64,000 bases of DNA from Burkholderia ambifaria AMMD (lineage in GTDB: Bacteria > Pseudomonadota > Gammaproteobacteria > Burkholderiales > Burkholderiaceae), in NCBI RefSeq assembly GCF_000203915.1, contig NC_008392.1, positions 124,001 to 188,000 on the forward strand. The letters run 5' to 3'. The position numbers were made by a program, and so were the translations under genes. The stretch's first letter is position 1. Each line of letters starts with the position of its first letter. The notes beneath the pieces were generated by a model. The model was given only the letters and a program-made list of their open reading frames with translations, was not told the DNA's origin and did no database searches. Below are positions 35,327-44,001 of the stretch, piece after piece.

Positions 35327-36028
35327 TCATGCGCCGCGGGCCGGCCGCTTGTCGTGGAACCGCACGGTCTGCTCCGTCGACGCCGGCGTTGCCGCGCCGA
35401 CGAAGCGCACGGCTTCGTCCGCATACGACGCATCGAGCGCGCGGTAGTCGTCCGCAGTCGCCCGCGCGGCGGCGACGTCGTCGTCCGCGTCGGCCGGTGC
35501 ATCGACCGGCGCGAGGCCGGCCATCGGCAGCAGCGCGCCGACGACGAAGCTGTAATGGCTGCCGCGCTGCGCGAGCTGGTCGGCCAGCGCGCGCAGGATC
35601 TCGCCGGTTTCGGCGAGCAGGTTGCGCGCATCGGGCGCCGGCAGCCGCGACAGGTATTCGAGGAATACGGGCAGGTAGTCCGGCAGCTCGCCCGGGTTCA
35701 GTGCGAGCCCGTGCCGCTCGTACATCTGCAGCAGGTCGACCATCGCCTGCCCGCGGTCGCGCGATTCGCCGTGCACGTGCTCGAACAGGTGCAGCGACGT
35801 CGCGCGGCCGCGATCGAACAGCGCGACGTAGTTCTCCTGCAGCGTCAGCAGGTCGCGCTCGCGCACGTACGCGAAGAACCTGTCGAGGCCCGCACGCACC
35901 GCCTGCGGCACGCGCATGCGCTCGCGCAGGTGGGCTTCGATCGAGTCGAGCACGTCGACGAGCGCGTCGTCCGGATAGTCGAGCAGCGTCGCGAACGCCG
36001 CGTAGGTCGGATCGGGTGCGGTGCTCAT
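35327..36028 (-). CDS. narJ: Nitrate reductase molybdenum cofactor assembly chaperone
   Basis: Dedicated cytoplasmic chaperone (TorD/NarJ family) needed to insert Moco and FeS centres into NarG before membrane attachment. The 233-aa, largely helical protein contains the family pattern YVALFDRGRATSLHLFEHVH, then GQAMVDLL and ELPDYLPVFLEYLS. Its start overlaps the narH stop by 4 nt. The acidic Asp/Ala-rich C-terminal region (about 180-205) is variable in this family. Confidence 0.95.
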   Translation of the reverse strand: MSTAPDPTYAAFATLLDYPDDALVDVLDSIEAHLRERMRVPQAVRAGLDRFFAYVRERDLLTLQENYVALFDRGRATSLHLFEHVHGESRDRGQAMVDLLQMYERHGLALNPGELPDYLPVFLEYLSRLPAPDARNLLAETGEILRALADQLAQRGSHYSFVVGALLPMAGLAPVDAPADADDDVAAARATADDYRALDASYADEAVRFVGAATPASTEQTVRFHDKRPARGA

Positions 36029-37560
36029 CGCGATACCTCGTGAATCGGAATCGTCCTCGTGCCCTTCTCCTTCTTCGCGCTGAACAGGCTCGCCGACGAA
36101 CGGCCGTCCGAACAGCCGTTGCCGAACGAGAAGCCGCACGACGCGCGCAGGTCGTACGCGTTCTCCGCATATTCTCGATGCGTGGTCGGGATCACGAAGC
36201 GATCCTCGTAGTTCGCGATCGCGAGATAGCGGTACATCTCCTCGACCTGCGCGAGCGACAGGCCAACCTGGTCGAGCACGCCGCGCGCGTCGATGCCGTC
36301 GACGTGGCGCGCGCGCATGAACGCGCGCATCGCGAGCAGCCGTTCGAGCGCGAGCTTCACCGGCGCCTCGTCGCCGGCGGTCAGCAGGTTCGCCAGATAG
36401 CGCAGCGGAATGCGCAGCGATTCGACGTCGGGCAGGTAGCCGTTCATCCCGAGCGCGCCGCTGTTTGCGGCCGAGTTGATCGGTGACAGCGGCGGCACGT
36501 ACCAGACCATCGGCAGCGTCCGGTATTCCGGATGCAGCGGGAACGCGATCTTCCAGTCGATCGCCATCTTGTAGGTCGGCGAGCGCCGTGCGGCGTCGAT
36601 CCACGCGGCCGGCACGCCGTCGCGCTCGGCCTGCGCGATCACGGCCGGATCCTCCGGATCGAGGAACAGCGACAGCTGTGCCTCGTACAGGTCCTGCTCA
36701 TTCTCCGCGCTCGCGGCTTCGCTGATCCGGTCGGCGTCGTACAGCAGCACGCCGAGGTAGCGGATGCGGCCCACGCAGGTCTCCGAACACACGGTCGGCT
36801 GGCCGGCCTCGATGCGCGGATAGCAGAAGATGCACTTCTCGGCCTTGCCGCTCTGCCAGTTGTAGTAGATCTTCTTGTACGGGCATCCCGACACGCACAT
36901 GCGCCAGCCGCGGCACTTGTCCTGGTCGATCAGCACGATGCCGTCTTCCTCGCGCTTGTAGATCGAGCCCGACGGGCACGCCGCGACGCACGCCGGATTC
37001 AGGCAGTGCTCGCAAAGGCGCGGCAGGTACATCATGAAGGTGTTCTCGAACTGCCCGTAGATGTCCTTCTGCACGTTCTCGAAGTTGTAGTCCTTCGCGC
37101 GCTTCTCGAACTCGCCGCCGAGGATTTCCTCCCAGTTCGGGCCCCACTCGATCTTCTCGAGCCGCTGGCCGCTGATCAGCGAGCGCGGCCGCGCAACCGG
37201 CATCGCGCGCGTGTTGCCCGCTTCCTGCAGATGCGCGTAGTCGAACGTGAACGGCTCGTAGTAGTCGTCGATCTCGGGCAGGTGCGGGTTCGCGAAAATC
37301 TGCGCGAGCAGCCGCCACTTGCCGCCGAGGCGCGGCTCGATCCTGCCGTCCGCACGCCGCTGCCAGCCGCCGCGCCAGCGGTCCTGGTTTTCCCAGTCCT
37401 TCGGATAGCCGATGCCCGGTTTCGTCTCGACGTTGTTGAACCACGCGTATTCCATCCCTTCGCGGCTGGTCCACACGTTCTTGCAGGTCACCGAGCAGGT
37501 ATGGCACCCGATGCACTTGTCGAGGTTCAGCACCATCGCGATCTGTGCACGTATTTTCAT
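36025..37560 (-). CDS. narH: Respiratory nitrate reductase beta subunit
   Basis: Electron-transfer subunit of 511 aa carrying four FeS clusters between NarI and NarG. The cysteine groups are all visible: CIGCHTCSVTCKNVW, CEHCLNPACVAACPSG, CRGWRMCVSGCPYKK and CIFCYPRIEAGQPTVCSETC. The Trp in CRGWRMC marks the [3Fe-4S] site, as in E. coli NarH. The ATG at 37560 overlaps the narG stop (ATGA), and narJ overlaps the narH stop, so G, H and J are translationally coupled. Confidence 0.97.
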   Translation of the reverse strand: MKIRAQIAMVLNLDKCIGCHTCSVTCKNVWTSREGMEYAWFNNVETKPGIGYPKDWENQDRWRGGWQRRADGRIEPRLGGKWRLLAQIFANPHLPEIDDYYEPFTFDYAHLQEAGNTRAMPVARPRSLISGQRLEKIEWGPNWEEILGGEFEKRAKDYNFENVQKDIYGQFENTFMMYLPRLCEHCLNPACVAACPSGSIYKREEDGIVLIDQDKCRGWRMCVSGCPYKKIYYNWQSGKAEKCIFCYPRIEAGQPTVCSETCVGRIRYLGVLLYDADRISEAASAENEQDLYEAQLSLFLDPEDPAVIAQAERDGVPAAWIDAARRSPTYKMAIDWKIAFPLHPEYRTLPMVWYVPPLSPINSAANSGALGMNGYLPDVESLRIPLRYLANLLTAGDEAPVKLALERLLAMRAFMRARHVDGIDARGVLDQVGLSLAQVEEMYRYLAIANYEDRFVIPTTHREYAENAYDLRASCGFSFGNGCSDGRSSASLFSAKKEKGTRTIPIHEVSR

Positions 37561-40500
37561 GACGTTTCTCCCGCCCGCACCGCTTGCGTTGCCGGTTCGA
37601 CTACGGCCTCTTCTCCGTCGAGCCAGTCGATCCTGCTCATCTTGCGCACGATCAGAAACTCGTCGCGATTCGAGCCGACCGTGCCGTAGTAGTTGAAGCC
37701 ATACGACAGCTGCGCATAGCCGCCGATCATGTGCGTGGGCTTGAGCGCGATGCGCGTGACCGAGTTGTGAATGCCGCCGCGCGTGCCGGTGATTTCGGAG
37801 CCCGGCGTGTTCACGATCTTCTCCTGCGCGTGGTACATCATCACCATCCCCGATGGAATCCGCTGGCTCACGACCGCCCGCGCGCACAACGCGCCGTTCG
37901 AGTTGTAGCACTCGATCCAGTCGTTATCGACCGCGCCGATCGCCTTCGCGTCGTCCTCCGACATCCACACGATCGGGCCGCCGCGCGACAGCGTGAGCAT
38001 CAGCAGGTTGTCCGTGTAGGTGCTGTGGATGCCCCACTTCTGGTGCGGCGTCAGAAAGTTCAGCACGCGCTCGGGGTTGCCGTTCGAGCGCTTGCCGACC
38101 ATGTGTTCGTAGCTGCCCGTGTCGATCGGCGGCTTGTATGCGCACAGCGACTCGCCGAACGCGCGCATCCACGCGTGATCCTGGTACAGCTGCTGACGGC
38201 CCGTCAGCGTGCGCCATGGCACCAGTTCGTGCACGTTCACGTAGCCGGCGTTGTACGACACGTGCTCGGATTCGATCCCGCTCCACGTCGGCGACGAGAT
38301 GATCTTGCGCGGCTGCGCCTGGATGTCGCGGAAGCGGATCTTCTCGTCCGCGCGCGCGACGGCCAGATGCGTGTGATCGATGCCGGTGAGGCCGGACAGC
38401 GCACGCCACGCCTTCACCGCGACTTCGCCGTTGGTCTCCGGTGCGAGCGCGAGGATCACCTCGGCCGCGTCGAGCGCGGTGTCGATGCGCGGGCGCCCCT
38501 GCGCGGCGCCGTCGGCGACCGTGTAGTTGAGCTCGCCGAGCAGCTTCACCTCGTCCTTCGTATCCCAGCCGATGCCCTTGCCCGCGTTGCCGAGCTTGTC
38601 CATCAGCGGCCCGAGCGACGTGAAGCGCGCATAGGTGTTCGGGTAGTCGCGCTCGACGGCGATCACCGCCGGCATCGTGCGGCCCGGCACCGGCTCGCAC
38701 TCGCCGCGCTTCCAGTCGTGCACGTCGAACGGCTGCGCGAGCTCGCCCGGCGTGTCGTGCGCGATCGGTGCGAGCACGACGTCGCGTTCGACGCCGAGAT
38801 GCCCGTCGCACAGCTCGGAGAAGCGCTTCGCGATTCCCTTGAAGATCTCCCAGTCGCTCTTCGATTCCCATGCGGGATCGACCGCCGCCGACAGCGGATG
38901 GATGAACGGATGCATGTCGGACGTGTTCATGTCGTCCTTCTCGTACCACGTCGCGGTCGGCAGCACGACGTCCGAATACATGCAGGTAGTCGACATCCGG
39001 AAGTCGAGCGTGACGAGCAGGTCGAGCTTGCCGCGCGGCGCGTCGTCGTGCCACTTCACTTCCTCGGGGCGCGCGCCGCCCGTCGCTCCGAGGTCCTCGC
39101 CCTGCACGCCGTTGGTCGTGCCGAGCAGGTGCTTCAGGAAATACTCGTGCCCCTTGCCCGACGAGCCGAGCAGGTTCGAGCGCCACACGAACAGGTTGCG
39201 CGGGAAGTTGTCCGGTGCGTCCGGATCCTCGCACGCCATCCGCAGCGTGCCGGCCTTCAGCTGCCGGGCGACGTCGGCGCCGGCTTCAACTGCATCGCCC
39301 AGACTCGCGCCGACCTTCAGCGGATTCACCGCGAGCTGCGGCGCGGACGGGAGCCAGCCCATCCGTTCCGCGCGCACGTTGTAGTCGATCGGCGAGCCGT
39401 GGAACTGCGTCCTGTCGGCGAGCGGCGACAGCAGCGCGCTCGGGTCCATCGTGTCGTAGCGCCACTGGTCGGTGTGCGCGTAGAAGAACGACGTCGCGTT
39501 CATGTGCCGCGGCGGGCGGTTCCAGTCGAGCGCGAACGCGAGCGCGGTCCAGCCCGTCTGCGGGCGCAGCTTCTCCTGACCCACGTAATGCGACCATCCG
39601 CCGCCCGGCTTGCCGATGCAGCCGCACATGATCAGCATGTTGATGATCGCGCGGTACGACATGTCCATGTGGAACCAGTGGTTGATCCCCGCGCCGATGA
39701 TCACCATCGACTTGCCTTGCGTCTTGTGCGCGTTCTCCGCGAACTGCCGCGCGACCGAGATCACGTCCGCGCGCTTCACGCCGGTGATCGTTTCCTGCCA
39801 CGCCGGCGTATACGGCAGATCGTCGTCGTAGCTGGCGGCCACGTCGCGCCCGCCCAGCCCCTGGTCGAGCCCGTAGTTCGCGACGAACAGGTCGTAGACG
39901 GTCGCGACCAGCATCTCGCCGTCGCGCGTCGCGATGCGCCGCACGCCGATCCGGCGCGACAGCTCGGAGCCGTGGTCGGTCGAGTTGAAGTGCGCGTGCG
40001 GCTGGTTGCCGAAGTACGGGAACAGCACGTCGACCACGTCGTCGTGCTCGGCCGTGCAGGACAGCCGCGGCGACAGCGCCGCGCCCTTCGACGTCTCGCC
40101 GCGCAGATTCCATTTGCCCTTGTCCGCGTCCGCCTGCTGCCCCCAGCGAAAACCCACCGAGCCGACCGGCACGACGAATTCGCCCGTCGCGTCGTCGATC
40201 ATCACGGTCTTCCAGTCCGGGTGCGCGGCTTCGTCGAGCGCGTCGTCGAAGTCGGATGCGCGCACGAGACGCTCGGGCACGTAGCCGTCGCCGTGCGGCA
40301 CGAGACGCACGAGGCACGGCATGTCGGTGTAGCGCTTGCAGTAGTCGATGAAGTAGTCGCTCTTGCCGGCCAGGTGGAACTCTTTCAGGATCACGTGCCC
40401 CATCGCGAGCGCGAGCGCCGCGTCGGTGCCCTGCTTCGGATGCAGCCACAGGTCGCCGAACTTCGCGCCCTCCGCGTAATCGGGGAACACCGACACGACC

Positions 40501-41327
40501 TTGGTGCCGCGATAGCGCGCCTCGACGAGGAAGTGCGCGTCGGGCGTGCGGGTCTGCGGGACATTGGAGCCCCACATCATGATGAACGTCGAGTTGTACC
40601 AGTCGGCCGATTCCGGCACGTCGGTCTGCTCGCCCCAGGTCTGCGGCGACGCGGGCGGCAGGTCGCAGTACCAGTCGTAGAAGCTCAGGCACACGCCGCC
40701 GATCAGCGACAGGTAGCGCGAGCCGGCCGCATACGACACCATCGACATCGCCGGAATCGGCGAGAAGCCGACCACGCGGTCGGGCCCGTAGCGCTCGACC
40801 GTGTAAACGTTTGCGGCCGCAACGATCTCGTTGACCTCGTCCCAGCTCGCACGCACGAAGCCGCCGAGCCCGCGCCGGCTCTGGTACGAACGCCGCGCGT
40901 CGTCGTCCTCGACGATCGAGCGCCACGCGTCGACGGCGCCGAGCGTGCGGCGGCGTTCGCGCCACAGCTTCACCAGCGCGCTGCGCACCATCGGATGCTT
41001 CAGACGATTTGCGCTATACAAATACCAGGAGTACGAAGCACCGCGCGAGCAGCCGCGCGGTTCGTGGTTCGGCATGTCGGGGCGCGTGCGCGGGTAATCG
41101 GTCTGCTGGGTTTCCCAGGTGACGATCCCGCCTTTCACGTAGACCTTCCACGAGCATGAGCCCGTGCAGTTCACCCCGTGAGTCGAACGGACGATCTTGT
41201 CGTGCTGCCAGCGCATCCGGTAGCCGTCTTCCCATTTCCGGTCTTCGTCGGTGACGGCGCCGTGTCCGTCGGAGAAGGTTGGCCTCGTGGTGGAGAAATA
41301 ACGCAATCTGTCCAGGAAATGGCTCAT
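37557..41327 (-). CDS. narG: Respiratory nitrate reductase alpha (catalytic) subunit
   Basis: Molybdenum bis-MGD catalytic subunit that reduces nitrate to nitrite on the cytoplasmic face of the membrane, 1256 aa. The FS0 cluster ligands are His50, Cys54, Cys58 and Cys93 (THGVNCTGSCSW and PRGCSRG). This His-Cys3 set corresponds to His49/Cys53/Cys57/Cys92 of E. coli NarG. The segment NVPQTRTPDAH carries the Asp expected to ligate Mo. The N-terminus lacks a cleavable Tat signal, as usual for NarG. MSHFLD at 41327 matches the family start. Upstream are an FNR-type site and a structured leader. The enzyme depends on the Moco genes found at 2.3-6.7 kb. Confidence 0.97.
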   Translation of the reverse strand: MSHFLDRLRYFSTTRPTFSDGHGAVTDEDRKWEDGYRMRWQHDKIVRSTHGVNCTGSCSWKVYVKGGIVTWETQQTDYPRTRPDMPNHEPRGCSRGASYSWYLYSANRLKHPMVRSALVKLWRERRRTLGAVDAWRSIVEDDDARRSYQSRRGLGGFVRASWDEVNEIVAAANVYTVERYGPDRVVGFSPIPAMSMVSYAAGSRYLSLIGGVCLSFYDWYCDLPPASPQTWGEQTDVPESADWYNSTFIMMWGSNVPQTRTPDAHFLVEARYRGTKVVSVFPDYAEGAKFGDLWLHPKQGTDAALALAMGHVILKEFHLAGKSDYFIDYCKRYTDMPCLVRLVPHGDGYVPERLVRASDFDDALDEAAHPDWKTVMIDDATGEFVVPVGSVGFRWGQQADADKGKWNLRGETSKGAALSPRLSCTAEHDDVVDVLFPYFGNQPHAHFNSTDHGSELSRRIGVRRIATRDGEMLVATVYDLFVANYGLDQGLGGRDVAASYDDDLPYTPAWQETITGVKRADVISVARQFAENAHKTQGKSMVIIGAGINHWFHMDMSYRAIINMLIMCGCIGKPGGGWSHYVGQEKLRPQTGWTALAFALDWNRPPRHMNATSFFYAHTDQWRYDTMDPSALLSPLADRTQFHGSPIDYNVRAERMGWLPSAPQLAVNPLKVGASLGDAVEAGADVARQLKAGTLRMACEDPDAPDNFPRNLFVWRSNLLGSSGKGHEYFLKHLLGTTNGVQGEDLGATGGARPEEVKWHDDAPRGKLDLLVTLDFRMSTTCMYSDVVLPTATWYEKDDMNTSDMHPFIHPLSAAVDPAWESKSDWEIFKGIAKRFSELCDGHLGVERDVVLAPIAHDTPGELAQPFDVHDWKRGECEPVPGRTMPAVIAVERDYPNTYARFTSLGPLMDKLGNAGKGIGWDTKDEVKLLGELNYTVADGAAQGRPRIDTALDAAEVILALAPETNGEVAVKAWRALSGLTGIDHTHLAVARADEKIRFRDIQAQPRKIISSPTWSGIESEHVSYNAGYVNVHELVPWRTLTGRQQLYQDHAWMRAFGESLCAYKPPIDTGSYEHMVGKRSNGNPERVLNFLTPHQKWGIHSTYTDNLLMLTLSRGGPIVWMSEDDAKAIGAVDNDWIECYNSNGALCARAVVSQRIPSGMVMMYHAQEKIVNTPGSEITGTRGGIHNSVTRIALKPTHMIGGYAQLSYGFNYYGTVGSNRDEFLIVRKMSRIDWLDGEEAVVEPATQAVRAGETS

Positions 41328-41344
41328 GGGGATCTCGTTTTTCC

Positions 41345-41360
41345 GGTCTGTTCGCAGACC
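41345..41360 (-). promoter_or_regulatory. Stem-loop in the narG 5' leader
   Basis: GGTCTG-CGAA-CAGACC, a perfect 6-bp stem with a tetraloop, lies 17 nt before the narG ATG. Just upstream of it, at 41380-41369, the leader RNA would read TCACCTCCTTAA, a copy of the 16S rRNA 3' end (anti-Shine-Dalgarno). Both could influence narG translation. Function is inferred only. Confidence 0.45.
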
Positions 41361-41471
41361 CTGATTATTTAAGGAGGTGAAATACCGGTTGTAAAGGACC
41401 ATCGAATTTCGATCGCTGCGTCCTTCTCACCGTGGTCGAACCCATTGTCGGGTGAAGCGACGTATCACGAT

Positions 41472-41485
41472 TTGATACAAATCAC
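41472..41485 (-). promoter_or_regulatory. FNR/ANR-type binding site of the narG promoter
   Basis: TTGATACAAATCAC matches the consensus TTGAT-N4-ATCAA at 9 of 10 positions. Its centre is about 41 bp upstream of the start point expected from the GACAAT -10 at 41449-41444 (minus strand). This is the class II activator position and fits oxygen-limited induction of the nar operon. The site is also 270 bp upstream of the divergent TPR gene. Confidence 0.75.
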
Positions 41486-41754
41486 GATATCGTTCATCCG
41501 CCTGCAACGGTCGCAAACAGGGCGATCGAGCGGCACCACCTGTTATGCTGCGCGCGGGCGCTCCGCTGCGCCTGCCCGTCCGTTTCCCCGTGGATCGGTC
41601 GGGCGCAATCCGCCTCGAATGGCATTGAATGAACGGCGATTCCCGTCGGGCGATCGCCGGCCCGCAGCACGTTGTTTATAGAAGACTGCGCAATGCATTC
41701 GAAGGTTTATCGGCCGTCGGTCAATAACACCTTTACCTATAAGAACCGCATTTC

Positions 41755-42945
41755 ATGACATCACGCCTTTTCACCGCATGCATTGCCGCCGTGATCGGCT
41801 GCGCCACGCTGCCCGCCGCTCACGCCCGCACCTATATCGCGCCGACGACGTCGCTCGGCAAAGGCGCCTACGTCCATCAGTTCGTGCTGCGCGACCCGGT
41901 CACGCACCAGCCGCTGCCGAATGCGCGCTACCGGCTGTTCCTGCCGGGGCAGGTCATCGCGGGCCTGCCGGTCAAGCCGGGCCAGCACGACAGCGTGGTC
42001 TTCGGCACGACGGACGACGCCGGCCGCACCGTGCGGATCCGGCTGCCGAAATCGCATCCGCAGAAGCAGTGGGTGTTCAACCCGGTCATCGGCGACGGCG
42101 ACCTGGGCGAATCGTTCCGGCTCGTCAATGCGGGCAGCGACGCGCCGCTGCGCGGCTTCCCTTACCTGCTGGACGTGGAGCACGAATATCTGGCGTGCGG
42201 CCACTCGGACGCGAACGGCTACACGTACTACGCGCAATCACGCACGCCGCGCACCGTCAATCTGTACACCGGGATGCTGGGTGATTCGGCCGACACCGAC
42301 TGGTGCGCGGGCCCAGGAGCGGCGATTGCAAACAGCGCGAACGAACCGGGTGCGCCGGACCTGTACACGCAATACCTCGGCAGCCTGGTCGCCAACGGTG
42401 ACCGGATCGGCAGCGAGTTGCGCCAGCAGATCGTCATCAAGCTGCTGTCGCTCGCGACCGAAGAACGCGACGCCGGCCGCGTGGCCGCCGTGCTCGACCT
42501 CGGCGAGATCCCCGACGACCGCCTGAACGACACCGGCTATCGGCTGGTCGACGCGGGCGTCGCCGTCGATCGCGGGCTCGCGATGATCGACGCGCATCTC
42601 GCGAAAGCGCCCGACGATGCGTATGCGCTCGACAGCAAGGGTTGGGCGCTGTATCGGCTCGGCCGCAACGACGAAGCGCTCACGTGGTTCGACCGCGCGA
42701 TCGCGATCTTCGAGAAGAATGGTGACGGCGACAGCGACACGCGCGAAGCGTGGGCGACGGGCCTGACGCACAAGGGCGAGGTGTTGTGGAAGCTGGGCCG
42801 CCAGGAGGAAGCGCGCGATGCGTTCGCGCAGGCGACGAAGATTCAGCCGAAGAACACGGAGCTGGCGGAAACGTTGAAGCGGCTGAATGTGCAGGAGAAG
42901 CCTGCCGAGGCCGGTGCGTCGGCGTCGGGTACGACGGGCACGTGA
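41755..42945 (+). CDS. Secreted TPR-containing protein
   Basis: Protein of 396 aa with a Sec signal peptide (LFTACIAAVIGCATLPAAHA, cleaved before RTYIAP). The first half of the mature protein (about 25-180) looks like a beta-rich domain (HQFVLRDPVTHQPLPNARYR), reminiscent of prealbumin-like carrier modules. The second half carries at least two tetratricopeptide repeats (AYALDSKGWALYRLGRNDEA and GLTHKGEVLWKLGRQEEARD), with a low-complexity Ala/Ser/Thr tail. A periplasmic protein-protein interaction role is likely, and its partner is unknown. It is divergent from narG. Confidence 0.75.
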   Translation: MTSRLFTACIAAVIGCATLPAAHARTYIAPTTSLGKGAYVHQFVLRDPVTHQPLPNARYRLFLPGQVIAGLPVKPGQHDSVVFGTTDDAGRTVRIRLPKSHPQKQWVFNPVIGDGDLGESFRLVNAGSDAPLRGFPYLLDVEHEYLACGHSDANGYTYYAQSRTPRTVNLYTGMLGDSADTDWCAGPGAAIANSANEPGAPDLYTQYLGSLVANGDRIGSELRQQIVIKLLSLATEERDAGRVAAVLDLGEIPDDRLNDTGYRLVDAGVAVDRGLAMIDAHLAKAPDDAYALDSKGWALYRLGRNDEALTWFDRAIAIFEKNGDGDSDTREAWATGLTHKGEVLWKLGRQEEARDAFAQATKIQPKNTELAETLKRLNVQEKPAEAGASASGTTGT

Positions 42946-43027
42946 CACGTCACCGGCCCGCCACTCGCGGCAGGCAGTGATCGTCGGGGCCCGGCGGTCA
43001 CGGCCGGGCGCCGGCACGCGCCGTTAA

Positions 43028-43047
43028 GGGAAGACCGGCGTCTTCCC
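43028..43047. terminator. Perfect stem-loop between convergent genes
   Basis: GGGAAGAC and GTCTTCCC form an 8-bp stem with a CGGC loop, 4 bp beyond the stop of the minus-strand gene at 43052. It lacks a T-tract but is well placed to separate the converging TPR and small membrane protein genes. Confidence 0.55.
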
Positions 43048-43051
43048 CGCC

Positions 43052-43243
43052 TCACCCTTCGCCCTTGGGCCCCGGGTTGAGCATCACGACGAAACCGGCC
43101 ACGCCGACGATCAACGCGATCGCACCGCCGCGCAACGCGATCGCCTGGTCGAACAGCAGCCCGGTCACGACGGCCATCATCCCCGCGAGCGACAGGAACA
43201 CGGCGATCGTCGCGACGACGATCCGGGACTGGCGGCGTATCAT
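43052..43243 (-). CDS. Small two-helix membrane protein
   Basis: A 63-aa protein with a basic start (MIRRQSR) and two hydrophobic segments (IVVATIAVFLSLAGMMAVVTG and the stretch from IALRGGAIALIVGVAGFVVML). It ends in a polar GPKGEG tail. The ATG at 43243 is chosen because the upstream in-frame sequence is the arginine-rich antisense of uspA. It lies 14 bp after uspA on the same strand and is probably co-transcribed with it. Function is unknown. Confidence 0.6.
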   Translation of the reverse strand: MIRRQSRIVVATIAVFLSLAGMMAVVTGLLFDQAIALRGGAIALIVGVAGFVVMLNPGPKGEG

Positions 43244-43257
43244 CGCGCGCCCCCGTG

Positions 43258-43737
43258 TCAGGCCGCCGCGGCGGACGCCGGCACGTCGCCGTCGTCGCCG
43301 CGAACCAGCAGCACCGGGCACGTCGCGCCGCGCACGAAGCGCTCGGCGACGCTGCCGAGCAGCACGCGCCGGATGCCGCGCCGCCCGTGCGTGCCGACCA
43401 CCGCGAGCTCGATGCCGCACTCCTTCACGTAACGCTGCAGGCGTTCCGCGATGTCCTCGCCGATGCTCTCGGTCTCGACGAGTTCGCCCTCGCCCTTCGC
43501 GCCGGCCAGCGCGATGATCTGTTCGGCTTCACGCAGCACCTTGCGCCCGTCGTCGCGGATTTCCTCGATGAGCGAATGCGGATCGAAGCGGCCCGCGTAC
43601 GTAAACAGCACGGACTTGTCGACCACGTACACGACGCTGACGTGCGTATCGGCCGCCACTGCCATCTTCACGGCCTCGGCAAGCGCCTGTTTCGACGAAG
43701 CGCTGCCGTCGACGGCCACCATGATTTTCTTGTACAT
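43258..43737 (-). CDS. Universal stress protein, UspA family
   Basis: Cytoplasmic nucleotide-binding stress protein of 159 aa. It begins KKIMVAVDGSASSKQALAEA and ends with the ATP-binding signature GTHGRRGIRRVLLGSVAE then CPVLLVRG, which marks the ATP-binding Usp subgroup. An FNR/ANR-type site at 43818-43831, at the class II distance from a GATGAT -10, suggests induction under low oxygen together with the nar operon. A small membrane protein gene follows in the same direction. Confidence 0.92.
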   Translation of the reverse strand: MYKKIMVAVDGSASSKQALAEAVKMAVAADTHVSVVYVVDKSVLFTYAGRFDPHSLIEEIRDDGRKVLREAEQIIALAGAKGEGELVETESIGEDIAERLQRYVKECGIELAVVGTHGRRGIRRVLLGSVAERFVRGATCPVLLVRGDDGDVPASAAAA

Positions 43738-43817
43738 ACGAACCTCGCTGGGGTGAGTTGCCGCGAACGGTCGCGCGCGGCCATGCCCCCATCATCGACG
43801 GACGGCGGATTCGAGGG

Positions 43818-43831
43818 TTGACGGCGATCAA
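43818..43831 (-). promoter_or_regulatory. FNR/ANR-type binding site upstream of uspA
   Basis: TTGACGGCGATCAA matches TTGAT-N4-ATCAA at 9 of 10 positions. A GATGAT -10-like hexamer lies at 43796-43791 on the minus strand. This places the site centre about 41 bp before the expected start of transcription, the class II position. Confidence 0.65.
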
Positions 43832-44001
43832 GGTCCGTCCGAAGCCCGTCGTGCGGCAAAGCGCCACGCGGGAAATCGGCGTGCCAGGCCTGCGGCCGCG
43901 CCGCGCGACCGAGCAGCCACGCCGCCGAAGGCGCTATCATCAGAGCTGCGATCTTCGTCCGGCCCCTTTTTGCCGGTTCACTTTCAACTCGCTCAACCGA
44001 C

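Larger units (their letters stand above)
41328..41754. other. Divergent regulatory region narG / TPR gene
   Basis: 427 bp between divergent genes. It holds the FNR-type site, a candidate narG -10 (GACAAT, minus strand, 41449-41444) and the structured narG leader. The part from 41500 to 41754 has no element I can name except an AT-rich stretch before the TPR gene start. Confidence 0.55.

Noticed and set aside
32186..36043. 1285-codon plus-strand open frame across narK, ppiC, narI and narJ
   Set aside because: It spans several real genes on the other strand and has low-complexity Arg/Glu/Gln/His composition without domains.
37584..41159. 1191-codon plus-strand open frame opposite narG
   Set aside because: Antisense of NarG, with the same compositional signature and no start context.
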